Assembly (NCBI GenBank): GCA_964637835.1
Contig: CAZWYF010000012.1
Coordinates: 1-64,000, forward strand
Direction: 5' to 3'
Source of the DNA: Glo-17 sp964637835
GTDB lineage: Bacteria > Krumholzibacteriota > Krumholzibacteriia > LZORAL124-64-63
Length of the DNA: 64,000 nt
Shown here: piece after piece, positions 54,642-62,398 of the stretch
Position numbering within the stretch: the stretch's first letter is position 1
Layout of the letters: the number at the start of each line of letters is the position of its first letter
The notes under the pieces: model-generated
Seen by the model: only the letters and a program-made list of their open reading frames with translations
The model's database searches: none
What the model was told of the DNA's origin: nothing
Translations under genes and position numbers: made by a program

Positions 54642-55916
54642 ATGGCCAGGGAGATGTCGTCGGACCAGTCCGACGAGCCTCCGGTCGCCGGCGACCCTCC
54701 CGCCGTGGCGGCGCCCCTGGCACCGTCCGCCCTCCCCTCGCGCCCCCTGCCCTCCACCGACGACCCGACCCGCAGCGGCTCCCGCGCCCAGGCGTTCCGC
54801 CGCCGGTTCCACGCCGACGTCCCGGCCGCGCAGTGGAACGACTGGCGCTGGCAGCTCCGCCACCGCGTCCGCACGCTGGCCGCCCTGGAACGCGTGCTGC
54901 ACCTGGGAGCGGACGAGCGCCTGGCCCTGGGCCAGAGCGGCGCCCTGCTGCCCTTCGCCATCACGCCCTATTACCTGAGCCTGCTGGACCCGGACGACCC
55001 CGCCGACCCGTTGCGCCGCACCGTGATCCCGGCCCGGGCCGAGCGCCTGCGGACACCCGGCGAGGCCGACGACCCCCTGGGCGAGGACGGCCACAGCCCG
55101 GTGCCCGGCGTGATCCACCGCTACCCCGACCGCGTGCTCTTCCTGGTGCACGACTTCTGCGCCACGTTCTGCCGCTACTGCACGCGGTCGCGCGTGGTGG
55201 GCCAGGGCGAGTTGCATCCGGGCCGTGCCCGCCTGGAGGCAGCCATCGCCTACATCGCCCGCACGCCCGCCATCCGCGACGTCCTGCTCTCGGGCGGCGA
55301 CCCGCTGACCCTCGCCGACGCGAAGCTCGACTGGCTGCTGGGCGAGCTGCGCCGCATCCCCCACGTGGAGATCCTGCGCCTCGGCACCAAGGTGCCCGCC
55401 GTGCTGCCGCAGCGGATCACGCCGGAGCTGGTGCGCGTGCTGCGCCGCCATCACCCGCTCTTCCTCGGCCTGCACTTCATCCACCCGGACGAGTGCACCC
55501 CGGAGGCCGCCCGCGCCTGCGGCCGCCTGGCCGACGCCGGCATCCCCCTGGGCTCGCAGACCGTCCTGCTGCGCGGCGTCAACGACACCGTCCCCGTCAT
55601 GCGAGACCTCGTGCACCGCCTGCTCATGATGCGCGTGCGTCCCTACTACCTCTACCAGTGCGACCCCATCTCCGGCTCGGCGCACTTCCGCACCCCCGTC
55701 GCGCGCGGCCTGGAGATCATCCGCGGCCTGCGCGGCTGGACCAGCGGCTACGCCGTCCCCACGTACGTGATCGACGCGCCCGGCGGCGGCGGCAAGATCC
55801 CCCTGCAGCCGGATTCCGTGGTGGGCCGCGACGGGGACGACCTCCTGCTGCGCAGCTTCACCGGCGCGATCCACCGCTATCCCGACCCCGAGCCCCGCGA
55901 GGAGGTGGCCCGATGA
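54642..55916 (+). CDS. kamA: lysine 2,3-aminomutase-family radical SAM enzyme
   Basis: This 424-residue protein carries the radical SAM triad in DFCATFCRYCTRSR (Cys near residues 173, 177, 180), the SAM-binding LLSGGDPLTL, and the PLP-binding Lys in DAPGGGGKIPL near 383. Both Asp residues that bind the lysine epsilon-amino group in clostridial lysine 2,3-aminomutase are kept, in YLYQCDPISG near 340 and in the VIDAPGGGGK motif. This favours lysine or another basic amino acid over glutamate. EF-P-type EpmB is unlikely because of length and motif context. Start: ATG 54642 or 54654; ribosome sites are weak at both. Its stop overlaps the next ATG (ATGA), so it leads a coupled operon. Confidence 0.9.
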   Translation: MAREMSSDQSDEPPVAGDPPAVAAPLAPSALPSRPLPSTDDPTRSGSRAQAFRRRFHADVPAAQWNDWRWQLRHRVRTLAALERVLHLGADERLALGQSGALLPFAITPYYLSLLDPDDPADPLRRTVIPARAERLRTPGEADDPLGEDGHSPVPGVIHRYPDRVLFLVHDFCATFCRYCTRSRVVGQGELHPGRARLEAAIAYIARTPAIRDVLLSGGDPLTLADAKLDWLLGELRRIPHVEILRLGTKVPAVLPQRITPELVRVLRRHHPLFLGLHFIHPDECTPEAARACGRLADAGIPLGSQTVLLRGVNDTVPVMRDLVHRLLMMRVRPYYLYQCDPISGSAHFRTPVARGLEIIRGLRGWTSGYAVPTYVIDAPGGGGKIPLQPDSVVGRDGDDLLLRSFTGAIHRYPDPEPREEVAR

Positions 55917-56953
55917 ACATCGGCCTGTGCTACGACCTGCGCTCCGCCTACCTGGCCATGGGGTACGGCGAGGAGGAGACGGCGGAGTTCGACCGCGAGA
56001 GCACCGTGGACGCCATCGCGGCATCCCTGCAGCGCCTCGGCCACACGGTCGACCGCATCGGCCACGCGCGGGAGCTCATGGCCCGCCTGCTGGCCGGCGA
56101 CCGCTGGGACCTGGTCTTCAACATCGCCGAGGGGCTGCGCGGCGTGGGACGCGAGTCCCAGGTGCCCTGCATCCTCGACGTGCATGGCATCCCCTACACC
56201 TTCAGCGACCCCCTGGTGCTCGCGCTGAGCCTGCACAAGGGCCTGACCAAGCGCGTGCTGCGCGACGGCGGCCTGCCCACGCCCGCCTTCGCGGTGATCG
56301 AGCAGCTGGACGACCTCGCCGGCCTGGACCTCCCCTACCCGCTGTTCGCCAAGCCCGTGGCCGAGGGCACCGGCAAGGGCATCGACGGCGGATCGGTGAT
56401 CCGCGAGGCGGCGGCGCTGCGCCGCCGCTGCGCCTGGCTGCTGGAACGCCATCGCCAGCCCGTGCTGGTGGAGCGCTTCCTGCCCGGCCGCGAGTTCACC
56501 GTGGGGATCCTGGGCACCGGAGAGCGGTCCGAGGTGATCGGCACCCTCGAGGTGCTGCTGCACGATCAGGCCGGGTCGGCCGCCTACGGCTACGAGACCA
56601 AGGAGCGGTGCGAGGACCTGGTGGAGTACCGTCCGGTCGCCGCCGACGACGCCGTGGTGCTCGCCGCCGAGGCCCTGGCCCTGGCCGCCTGGCGCCTGCT
56701 GGGCTGTCGCGACGGCGGCCGCATCGACCTGCGCGCGGACCAGGATGGGATCCCCCAGCTCATGGAGCTCAACCCCCTGGCCGGCCTGCATCCGGAGCAC
56801 TCGGACCTGCCCATGATCGCCACCGCCGTGGGCCTGCCCTACGACCAGCTCATCGCCGGCATCCTGGCCTCGGCCGCCGCGCGCCTGGAGGAGGTGAGCG
56901 ATCGTGAGGATCTGGGTGCTGCACAACCGGGTCTCGCCGCGAGCGGGGCCTGA
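55913..56953 (+). CDS. D-Ala-D-Ala-ligase-like ATP-grasp ligase 1
   Basis: A 346-residue protein of the ATP-grasp superfamily, in the D-alanine-D-alanine ligase-like branch. Features: pre-ATP-grasp fold ending DLVFNIAEGLRGVGRESQVP, HGIPYTFSDPLVLALSLHKG (analogous to the Ddl substrate/Lys region), ATP-binding FAKPVAEGTGKGIDGGS and VERFLPGREFTVGILG, and the metal-binding LMELNPLAGLHPEHSDLPMI. It should activate a carboxylate with ATP and join it to an amine. It lacks the usual Ddl N-terminal G-G-x-S-x-E, so true D-Ala-D-Ala synthesis is unlikely. The ATG overlaps the kamA stop by 4 bases. Beta-lysine is an attractive amine or acid partner (inference). Confidence 0.85.
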   Translation: MNIGLCYDLRSAYLAMGYGEEETAEFDRESTVDAIAASLQRLGHTVDRIGHARELMARLLAGDRWDLVFNIAEGLRGVGRESQVPCILDVHGIPYTFSDPLVLALSLHKGLTKRVLRDGGLPTPAFAVIEQLDDLAGLDLPYPLFAKPVAEGTGKGIDGGSVIREAAALRRRCAWLLERHRQPVLVERFLPGREFTVGILGTGERSEVIGTLEVLLHDQAGSAAYGYETKERCEDLVEYRPVAADDAVVLAAEALALAAWRLLGCRDGGRIDLRADQDGIPQLMELNPLAGLHPEHSDLPMIATAVGLPYDQLIAGILASAAARLEEVSDREDLGAAQPGLAASGA

Positions 56954-57917
56954 CGAGCGCGACGTCCTGGACCAGGCCGCGGCGGTGGCCCGGGCCCTGC
57001 GGGAGCAGGGCCACGCCGTGACCGTCCACGACGCCGACGGCGACCTCGTGGACCTGCGCCGGCGCCTGCTGGGCGACCGGCCGGACGTGGTCTTCAACCT
57101 GGTGGAGAGTCTCGATGGCGAGGGACGCCTGATCCACGTGGTGCCCGCCCTGCTGGACAGCCTGGCCATACCCTGCACCGGCTGCTCCGCCGAGGCGCTC
57201 CTGCTCACCTCGCAGAAGCTCCTCACCAAGGGGCTGCTGCGCCGCGCCGGTCTGCCCACGCCCGACTGGCTGGTCACCGACCACGTCCCGCTGGGCCTCG
57301 CCCGCGGCGGCGCCCGCCACGCGCACGGGCAGTGGATCATCAAGTCGGTCTGGGAGGACGCCTCCCTGGATCTGGACGACGACGCCGTGATCGACGACGA
57401 CCTGCTGGCGGTCCGCCGCGCGCTGGCCGCCCGGGCCGGTCGCCGCGGCGCCCCCTGGTTCGCCGAGGCCTACATCGAGGGGCGGGAGTTCAACCTCGCC
57501 CTTCTCGGCGGGCCCCGGGACGTCCAGCTCCTGCCGCCCGCGGAGATGCTCTTCGTGGACTATCCCGAGGGCAAGCCGCGCATCGTGGGCCACGCCGCCA
57601 AGTGGCGGACCCACTCCTTCGAGTACCGCCACACCCGACGCACCTTCGACTTCCCGGAACAGGACTCGCCGCTGCTGGCGCGCCTGGCGCGCCTGGGCCG
57701 GGACTGCTGGGCGCTCTTCGGCCTGCGCGGGTGGGCCCGCGTGGACCTGCGCGTGGACCGCGGCGGCCGTCCCTGGATCCTGGAGATCAACGCCAACCCC
57801 TGCCTGAGCCCCGACGCGGGATTCGCCGCGGCGCTGGACCGGGCGCAGGTCCCCTATGCCGAGGCGATGGCGCGGCTGGTGGACGCCGCCCGCCCCCCGG
57901 TGACGAAGGCGGTGTGA
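56904..57917 (+). CDS. D-Ala-D-Ala-ligase-like ATP-grasp ligase 2
   Basis: A 337-residue ATP-grasp protein, relative of the upstream one but clearly distinct: DVVFNLVESLDGEGRLIHVV, IPCTGCSAEALLLTSQKLLT then KGLLRRAGLPTPDW, WIIKSVWEDASLDLDDDAVI, AYIEGREFNLALLG, WARVDLRVDRGGRPWILEIN then ANPCLSPDAGF. Metal and ATP residues (Glu and Asn of LEINANPCL) are present. GTG 56904 lies inside the end of the upstream gene (50-base overlap) with GGAGGAGGTGAG upstream, so the two ligases are made in step and may act in sequence or as a heteromer. No sign that either is inactive. Confidence 0.85.
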   Translation: MRIWVLHNRVSPRAGPDERDVLDQAAAVARALREQGHAVTVHDADGDLVDLRRRLLGDRPDVVFNLVESLDGEGRLIHVVPALLDSLAIPCTGCSAEALLLTSQKLLTKGLLRRAGLPTPDWLVTDHVPLGLARGGARHAHGQWIIKSVWEDASLDLDDDAVIDDDLLAVRRALAARAGRRGAPWFAEAYIEGREFNLALLGGPRDVQLLPPAEMLFVDYPEGKPRIVGHAAKWRTHSFEYRHTRRTFDFPEQDSPLLARLARLGRDCWALFGLRGWARVDLRVDRGGRPWILEINANPCLSPDAGFAAALDRAQVPYAEAMARLVDAARPPVTKAV

Positions 57918-57921
57918 GGCC

Positions 57922-59661
57922 ATGCTGCGCATCCGGCGCGTCCCCGACGACGTGCTCCCGGTCAACGCCGCGGCCATCGCCCAGGCGAGCGCCATCCTGC
58001 GCGACCAGTTCCCCGACGCTCCGGCCGCCGACGTCGAACAGCTCGCTGGCCGGCTCCGCGACCCGCTCACGTCGGGTCTGCGGGCCATCCTGCTGGTGGC
58101 CGAGGATCGCCACGGCCAGGTGCAGGGCGGCGCGCTCGTCCTGCACGAGCCGCGACGCCGGCTGGTCTTCCTGGACTACCTCGCCGCCGGCAAGCGCCTG
58201 ACCAGCCGCGGCATCGGCGGCGCGCTCTACGGCGCGGTCCGCGAGACCGCCGCCGCCCTGGGCGCCCCCGCGGTGCTCTGCGAGTGCGCGCCGGACGACC
58301 CGGTCGCCGGCCTCGACAGGGCCGAACTGGCCGCCAACCGCGCCCGGCTGCGCTTCTACGAGCACTTCGGCGCCCGGCCCGTGGCCGGCACCGACTACAC
58401 GCGGCCCTACGGCGCGCAGGCCGGTGTGATGCCCCTGCTGGTGGCCGACCCGCTGGATCCCGCCCGGCCGCTGCGTCGCCGCTGGCTCCGCGCCGCCGTG
58501 CGCACCATCCTCGAGCGCAAGTACGCCCACCTGTGCTCGCCGGACTACAATGCCGCCGTGGTGGACTCCATCGTCGATGACCCGGTCCGGCTGCGGCCGC
58601 CACGCCACGTCCGCGAGGCCACGCCGCCGGTGGTGGTCCGTGGCGGCCCGGCCGAGCGCATCGCCGTGGTGATCAACGATCGCCACGAGATCCACCACGT
58701 GGCCGACCGCGGCTACGTGGAGGCGCCGGTGCGGGTGCGCCGCATCGCCGAGGAGCTGGCTCGCACGTCCCTCTGCGAGACCCTGCCGGTCAGGCGCCAC
58801 GGCCAGGGCGCCATCACCGCCGTCCACGATCCCGGTTACGTCGGCTACCTCCGTCGCGTGTGCCTCGCCCTGCCCCCGGAGCGCTCGGTCTATCCCTACG
58901 TCTTCCCCCTGCGGAACGTCACGCGGCCGCCGCGCGACCTGGCCCTGCGCGCCGGCTACTACTGCATGGACACGTTCACGCCCCTGAGCCGGGCCGCCTA
59001 CCTGGCCGCCCGCCGGGCGGTGGACTGCACCCTGACCGCGGCGGACCAGCTGCGGCGAGGTCGTCGCCTGGCCTACGCCCTGGTGCGGCCGCCGGGGCAC
59101 CACGCCGAGCGTCGGGTCTTCGGCGGCTTCTGCTACTTCAACAACGCGGCCATCGCCGCCGAGGTGCTCGCCGGCCTCGGCCGCGTCGCCATCCTGGACC
59201 TGGACTACCACCACGGCAACGGGCAGCAGGACATCTTCGCCGCCCGCGACGACGTCCTCACCGTCTCCATCCATGGCCATCCGTCCTTCGCCTATCCCTA
59301 CTTCAGCGGCTTCGCCGACGAGCAGGGCGAGGGCGCCGGCCGCGGCTACAACCTGAACCTGCCGCTGCCCGAGCAGACCGACGGCGCGCGCCATCGCGAG
59401 GCGCTGGACCGGGCCCTGCGCCGCATCGGCACCTTCGTCCCGGCCACGCTGGTGGTCTGCCTGGGCCTGGACACCGCCCGCGCAGACCCCACCGGCTCCT
59501 GGTCGCTCTCCGCCGAGGACTTCGCGGAGAACGGACGCCGCGTGGGCGCCCTCGGCCTGCCCACCCTCGTGGTCCAGGAGGGCGGGTATCGCACCGCCAG
59601 CCTGGGCCGCAACGCCCGCCGGTTCCTGGAGGGGCTGGCGAGAGGAGCGTTCGCGTCATGA
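57922..59661 (+). CDS. GNAT-like domain fused to a class II histone deacetylase-like / acetylpolyamine amidohydrolase domain
   Basis: A 579-residue two-domain protein. Residues 1-165 look like a GNAT acyltransferase (VFLDYLAAGKRLTSRGIGGA then LYGAVRETAA, the acetyl-CoA loop R-x-x-G-x-G/A region; RLRFYEHFGARPV). Residues 245-579 are a zinc deacetylase of the arginase/HDAC fold: VRPPGHHAERRVFGGFCYFN (His-His dyad near 392), ILDLDYHHGNGQQDIF (zinc Asp and His), SIHGHPSFAYPYFSG, LGLDTARADPTGSWSL (second zinc Asp) and VQEGGY. Class II/acetylpolyamine amidohydrolase features are kept. An acetylase and a deacetylase in one chain is unusual. It is 4 bases after the second ligase. Confidence 0.88.
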   Translation: MLRIRRVPDDVLPVNAAAIAQASAILRDQFPDAPAADVEQLAGRLRDPLTSGLRAILLVAEDRHGQVQGGALVLHEPRRRLVFLDYLAAGKRLTSRGIGGALYGAVRETAAALGAPAVLCECAPDDPVAGLDRAELAANRARLRFYEHFGARPVAGTDYTRPYGAQAGVMPLLVADPLDPARPLRRRWLRAAVRTILERKYAHLCSPDYNAAVVDSIVDDPVRLRPPRHVREATPPVVVRGGPAERIAVVINDRHEIHHVADRGYVEAPVRVRRIAEELARTSLCETLPVRRHGQGAITAVHDPGYVGYLRRVCLALPPERSVYPYVFPLRNVTRPPRDLALRAGYYCMDTFTPLSRAAYLAARRAVDCTLTAADQLRRGRRLAYALVRPPGHHAERRVFGGFCYFNNAAIAAEVLAGLGRVAILDLDYHHGNGQQDIFAARDDVLTVSIHGHPSFAYPYFSGFADEQGEGAGRGYNLNLPLPEQTDGARHREALDRALRRIGTFVPATLVVCLGLDTARADPTGSWSLSAEDFAENGRRVGALGLPTLVVQEGGYRTASLGRNARRFLEGLARGAFAS

Positions 59662-60161
59662 CGTCCACCATCCGCCCGCGCGATCTGGTGCTGCGCACCG
59701 ACCCCCGGCCCGAGGACCAGGACCAGGTCCGGCGCCTGGTCGCCGCCACGGGTTTCTTCTCGGCCGCGGAGGTGGCGATCGCTGCCGACCTGGTGCGCGA
59801 GCGCCTCGAGCGGGGCCCGGCCAGCGGCTACGAGTTCCTGCTGGCCGACGGCCCGGCCGGTCTGCTGGGGTACACCTGCTACGGATCGGTGCCGTGCTCC
59901 ACCGTCAGCTGGGATCTGTACTGGATCGCCGTCTCCCCGGACGTCCAGGGCCTGGGGCTGGGACAGCGGCTGCTGCAGGCCACCGAGGAACGGGTCCGCG
60001 CGGCGGGGGGCCACGCACTGTACGCCGAGACCAGCGGCCGGGGCCTCTACCGGCCCACGCGGGGCTTCTACCGGCGCAACGGCTACACCGAAGCCGCCGT
60101 GCTGGCGGACTTCTACGGGCTGGACGACGACAAGGTGATCTTCCGCAAGGTCGTCGCCTGA
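59658..60161 (+). CDS. GNAT-family N-acetyltransferase
   Basis: A 167-residue single-domain GNAT: YWIAVSPDVQGLGLGQRLLQ near residue 90 is the acetyl-CoA pyrophosphate loop (Q-G-L-G-L-G), preceded by the beta4 strand and followed by RGFYRRNGYTEAAVLADFY. The ATG overlaps the GNAT-deacetylase stop (ATGA), so it is the last gene of the coupled five-gene set. It is shorter than AblB (beta-lysine acetyltransferase) but could play a like role on a beta-lysine product; substrate unproven. Confidence 0.9.
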   Translation: MTSTIRPRDLVLRTDPRPEDQDQVRRLVAATGFFSAAEVAIAADLVRERLERGPASGYEFLLADGPAGLLGYTCYGSVPCSTVSWDLYWIAVSPDVQGLGLGQRLLQATEERVRAAGGHALYAETSGRGLYRPTRGFYRRNGYTEAAVLADFYGLDDDKVIFRKVVA

Positions 60162-60289
60162 GGCTCCGGGGAGCGGAGATCCGCGGCACGACCGCCAGGT
60201 CATCCCGCCATGGGCAACGCGCGCCCGGGCCGTTATGCTCGGGGCGTCCGACCGCTCGCCCGTGTCCGCATCCGCCTGGAGGCTTTCCC

Positions 60290-61804
60290 GTGCCCGACGA
60301 GCATCCGCCCCGCCACCATCCCGATCCGCCCGCCGGCTCCCGCGACGAGGTCGGCCCCGACGCCTGGCTGCACTTCGTGGGCGTGGGCGGCAGCGGCATG
60401 AGCGCCCTCGCCCAGTTCCACGTCGGCCGTGGTGGTCGGGCCACCGGCAGCGACCGGGCCTTCGACCAGGGCGAGCGGGCGGAGATCCGCGCGCAGCTCG
60501 AGGCGGCGGGCGTACAGATCGTGCCCCAGGACGGACAGGTGCTGGATGCGGGCTGCGCGGCGGTGGTCACCAGCACGGCGGTGGAGAGCGCCATCGCCGA
60601 CGTGGCCCGGGCCCGTGAGCTGGGGATCCCCCGACGGCACCGCTCGGAGCTGCTGGCGGTGTACGTGGCGCGGCACCAGACCGTGGCGGTGACCGGCACC
60701 AGCGGCAAGTCCACGGTCACGGCCATGATCTGGACCATGCTGCACGGCCTCGGCGTGGATCCGCGCCTGCTCACGGGCGGGCCGGTGGCCGCCCTGCAGG
60801 CGCAGGGGCTGCTGGGCAACGCGTACGGCGGCGACCGTCCATCCGAACGCCCGGTCCTGGTGATCGAGGCCGACGAGAGCGACGGCTCGCTGGTCCGCTA
60901 CCACCCCTGGCTGGGCGTGGTCCTGAACCTGGGCCGCGACCACAAGGAGCCCGCCGAGGTGGCCGCCATGTTCAGCGAGTTCCGCCTGCACTGCGGCGGC
61001 CCCCTGGTGATCGGCGAGGACGCCAACCTGGACTTCCTGCGCCCGGGCGCGGTGACCTTCGGCCTCGGTGACCAGGCCGACGTCCGCGCCACCGACCTGG
61101 TGCTCGGCCCGCGCAGCGTCCGCTTCCGGGTGGCGGGCGTGCCCTTCACCGTCCCGCAACCAGGTCGACATACCGTGCTGAACGCCCTGGCCGCGGTGGC
61201 CGCGTGCCGCGAGCTGGGCCTGCCGCTGACCGGTCTCGCCGCGCCGCTGGCCGGCTTCGCCGGGGTGGCCCGGCGGTTCGTCTCCCTGGGCACGGCCGGC
61301 GGCGTGGAGGTGATCGACGACTTCGCCCACAACCCCGACAAGCTGGCCGCCGCCCTGGCCACGGCCCATGACCGCCTGCGAGGCACCGCCACCGCGACCA
61401 CGGACGCCGGCGAGCTGACCGTCACCACCGGCGGCGCGGCCACCGGCCCGCGCGGCCGCGTCCTGGCAGTCTTCCAGCCCCACGGCTACGGCCCCACCCG
61501 GTTCCTGCGCGACCAGCTCATCGCCGCCTTCGCGGAGCACCTCGCGGCCGACGACGTGCTCTGGCTGCCGGAGATCTTCTACGCCGGCGGCACCGTCACG
61601 CGGGACATCTCCAGCGAGCATCTGGTGGCCGCCGTCGCCGCCGCCGGTCGCGACGCGCGGTTCTGCCCCCGCCGCGAGGACCTGCCCGCGCTGGTGGCCG
61701 CCGAGGCGCGCCCCGGCGACCTGGTCCTGGTCATGGGCGCCCGCGATCCGTCATTGACGGCACTGGGACGCGCGATCCTGGCCGGCCTGGCCACCGGCGG
61801 CTGA
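60290..61804 (+). CDS. Mur-family ligase (MurC/Mpl-like)
   Basis: A 504-residue ligase with the three Mur domains: N-terminal Rossmann HFVGVGGSGMSALAQFHVGR (as in MurC/Mpl), central ATPase with P-loop VTGTSGKSTVTAMIWTM near residue 133 and VIEADESDGSLVRYHPW, and C-terminal domain (GVARRFVSLGTAGGVEVIDD then FAHNPDKLAAAL). MurC adds L-Ala to UDP-MurNAc and Mpl adds recovered peptides. The P-loop Gly-Lys-Ser is atypical (usually Gly-Lys-Thr-Thr), so it may serve a non-canonical substrate. The start GTG 60290 has TGGAGG 6 bases upstream; 128 bases after the GNAT, perhaps with its own promoter (TATGCT near 60234). Confidence 0.88.
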   Translation: MPDEHPPRHHPDPPAGSRDEVGPDAWLHFVGVGGSGMSALAQFHVGRGGRATGSDRAFDQGERAEIRAQLEAAGVQIVPQDGQVLDAGCAAVVTSTAVESAIADVARARELGIPRRHRSELLAVYVARHQTVAVTGTSGKSTVTAMIWTMLHGLGVDPRLLTGGPVAALQAQGLLGNAYGGDRPSERPVLVIEADESDGSLVRYHPWLGVVLNLGRDHKEPAEVAAMFSEFRLHCGGPLVIGEDANLDFLRPGAVTFGLGDQADVRATDLVLGPRSVRFRVAGVPFTVPQPGRHTVLNALAAVAACRELGLPLTGLAAPLAGFAGVARRFVSLGTAGGVEVIDDFAHNPDKLAAALATAHDRLRGTATATTDAGELTVTTGGAATGPRGRVLAVFQPHGYGPTRFLRDQLIAAFAEHLAADDVLWLPEIFYAGGTVTRDISSEHLVAAVAAAGRDARFCPRREDLPALVAAEARPGDLVLVMGARDPSLTALGRAILAGLATGG

Positions 61805-61837
61805 TCCCCCGAGCCAGGTCCGCCCCTGGTCGGGATC

Positions 61838-61880
61838 GTCGGGCACGCCCTTGCGTTCCTGCCCGACGGGTCCTTTCTTT
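61838..61880 (+). terminator. Rho-independent terminator after the Mur ligase
   Basis: GTCGGGCA (61838-61845) pairs with TGCCCGAC (61860-61867), followed by TCCTTTCTTT (61871-61880), a clear T-rich tract in a GC-rich genome. Confidence 0.75.
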
Positions 61881-61981
61881 ATCCGCCGGGAACGATTCCG
61901 ATCATCCTTTGATCATGAAGACTCCAGACCGGGCTACCGGCGGCCGGTGCCGGCCACCGCTCCGTTGCCGCGAGGATCGTC

Positions 61982-62398
61982 ATGTACACCATCACCTCTC
62001 GCGCCGATCATCTGCTGGTCGAGCTGCGCGCCATCACCTGCGAGGCCGTGGCCGCGGCCACGCGCGAGCTCATGGCGCGATCGGACTATCCCCACCGCAA
62101 CGACCTCTGGGACTTCTCCGGCACGCCCGTCCTGCTCTCCCAGGAAGACCTCGCCCCGCTCATCTCGCTGGTCGCCGCCTGCTACCCCGCGGAAGCGACC
62201 CGCACGCGCACCGCCCTGGTGGTCCGGGGCGGTTTCCAGACGGCGGTGGCCGAGATGTGGTGCGCCGAGGCCCGCCGGCTGCCCTGCGAGGTCCAGGCCT
62301 TCACGTCGCGCGCGCGGGCCGAGGCCTGGCTCAGCGCACCGTGTGCGGAGCGGCGCTGGTCAGCCGATCGGGGAGCGTGGTGCCCCGACGGTCCATGA
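61982..62398 (+). CDS. SpoIIAA-like/STAS-fold protein
   Basis: A 138-residue soluble protein with the alpha/beta pattern of SpoIIAA-like (STAS-related) proteins: YTITSRADHLLVELRAITC at the N-terminus, NDLWDFSGTPVLLSQEDL in the middle, TRTALVVRGGFQTAVAEMW and the closing EVQAFTSRARAEAWL. Such proteins may respond to membrane or stress signals; this one has no visible phosphorylation Ser of the DSSG type. The 3' end overlaps the response-regulator gene on the other strand by 68 bases, unusually long. Start ATG 61982 follows GAGGAT. Promoter not firmly placed. Confidence 0.6.
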   Translation: MYTITSRADHLLVELRAITCEAVAAATRELMARSDYPHRNDLWDFSGTPVLLSQEDLAPLISLVAACYPAEATRTRTALVVRGGFQTAVAEMWCAEARRLPCEVQAFTSRARAEAWLSAPCAERRWSADRGAWCPDGP

